Positions 63,463-64,000 of a stretch of DNA of 64,000 nucleotides are shown in pieces. Each line of letters opens with the position of its first letter. Position 1 is the first letter of the stretch. A model generated the notes under the pieces. It was not told where the DNA came from, did not search any database, and saw only the letters and a list, made by a program, of their open reading frames with translations. A program made the position numbers and the translations under genes. Origin of the DNA: Qipengyuania gelatinilytica (lineage in GTDB: Bacteria > Pseudomonadota > Alphaproteobacteria > Sphingomonadales > Sphingomonadaceae); NCBI RefSeq assembly GCF_019711315.1, contig NZ_CP081294.1, positions 2,108,001 to 2,172,000 of the forward strand. The letters are read 5' to 3'.

Positions 63463-64000
63463 ATGTCGAAGCGAGCCGAATTCGAAGCCGCCGCTGCCCA
63501 GCGCATCCTGATCAAGGACGGGCCCTATGGCACCGAGATCCAGCGCGCGAGCCTCGCGCCGGAGGACTATGCGGGCGAGACCGGGCTGGAGGCGGACCAG
63601 AAGGGCAATAACGACCTCGTCAACCTGACCCAGCCGCAGGTCATCCGCGCCATTTGCGACAGCTACATCGACGCAGGCGCGCATATCCTTGCCACCAACA
63701 CCTTCAACGCCAACCGCATCAGCCAGGCCGATTACGGGGCGCAAGCGCTGGTGCACGATATCAACGTGTCGGCTGCAAGGATCATCCGCGAAGCCGTCGA
63801 TGCGCGAACCGATGGCGTCCAGCGCTTCGTTGCAGGCGCAATGGGACCGACGAACAAGACGCTGTCGCTCTCGCCCGATGTCGAAGACCCGGGCTTTCGC
63901 GAAGTGACCTATGACGAGATTGTCGAGGTCTATGTCGAACAGGCGCGCGCGCTGGTCGAGGGCGGGGCCGACTTCATCCTGATCGAGACCGTGTTCGACA
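63463..64000 (+). CDS. metH: Methionine synthase, homocysteine-binding domain (truncated by window edge)
   Basis: The first 179 residues of the homocysteine S-methyltransferase domain (DGPYGTEIQRASLAPEDYAG, ILATNTFNANRISQADYG, GAMGPTNKTLSLSPDVED, GGADFILIETVFD). The zinc-binding cysteines and any folate/cobalamin domains lie to the right of the window. In many sphingomonads the protein is split after this domain, so it may be the short MetH1 form. Directly after metF. Confidence 0.93.
   Translation, partial: MSKRAEFEAAAAQRILIKDGPYGTEIQRASLAPEDYAGETGLEADQKGNNDLVNLTQPQVIRAICDSYIDAGAHILATNTFNANRISQADYGAQALVHDINVSAARIIREAVDARTDGVQRFVAGAMGPTNKTLSLSPDVEDPGFREVTYDEIVEVYVEQARALVEGGADFILIETVFD

Overview
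The window is chromosomal DNA from a GC-rich alphaproteobacterium, most likely Sphingomonadales and probably the Erythrobacteraceae (Erythrobacter/Qipengyuania-like). This is inferred from gene content and order: sspB divergent from hisB-hisH-hisA-hisF-hisE-HIT, ybgC-tolQRAB-pal, a CioAB-type oxidase, a single bifunctional Rsh, an ArsR-methyltransferase fusion before metF-metH, and many acyl-CoA dehydrogenases, SDRs and an MFS_2 transporter. No organism name can be read directly from the sequence. Genes are dense, and neighbouring genes often overlap by ATGA, GTGA or TTGA.

Layout. 1-7335 is a catabolic block: a left-truncated zinc alcohol dehydrogenase, an acyl-CoA dehydrogenase, an MFS_2 transporter and an SDR on the minus strand, divergent from an acyl-CoA dehydrogenase pair and an SDR on the plus strand. 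The divergent gap holds two ACGT-N2-ACGT-like sites. 7353-9551 (minus) is a less GC-rich accessory cassette: a membrane-tethered LuxR-type regulator, two unknowns, a RadC/JAB protein and a 71-aa protein. 9642-20881 is housekeeping: gmk, sspB, the his operon with a small membrane gene inserted between hisA and hisF, HIT, ybgC-tolQRAB-pal, a 49-aa secreted peptide, a J-domain protein and a PilZ protein. 20885-29483 holds an atypical SDR, an ATP-grasp enzyme, a Cys/Met PLP enzyme, an SLC13 remnant, a DUF547 protein, infC (probably with an AUA start), pdeM, hemF and a domain-permuted Rieske oxygenase-like protein. 29367-41066 holds cydA-cydB and a DUF2474 peptide, a GH16 lipoprotein, an M1 peptidase, rsh, a VOC protein, a DUF1905 protein, a cyclophilin-like protein and hspQ between two tRNA-Ser genes.

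The least explained part is 41078-57140. A three-gene minus-strand operon (FAD amine-oxidase-like, acetoacetate-decarboxylase-like, second FAD amine-oxidase-like) is divergent from a 1139-aa TIR / degenerate class III cyclase / STAND ATPase / TPR protein. Two tandem ~1240-aa RTX proteins follow, each internally duplicated, with no type I secretion genes nearby. This is my best candidate for an undescribed system.

57245-64000 holds an aldehyde dehydrogenase, a small lipoprotein, a GH3 homologue lacking the usual catalytic aspartate, and a methionine-cycle operon (ArsR-methyltransferase, metF, and metH running off the right edge) preceded by an AT-rich palindrome.
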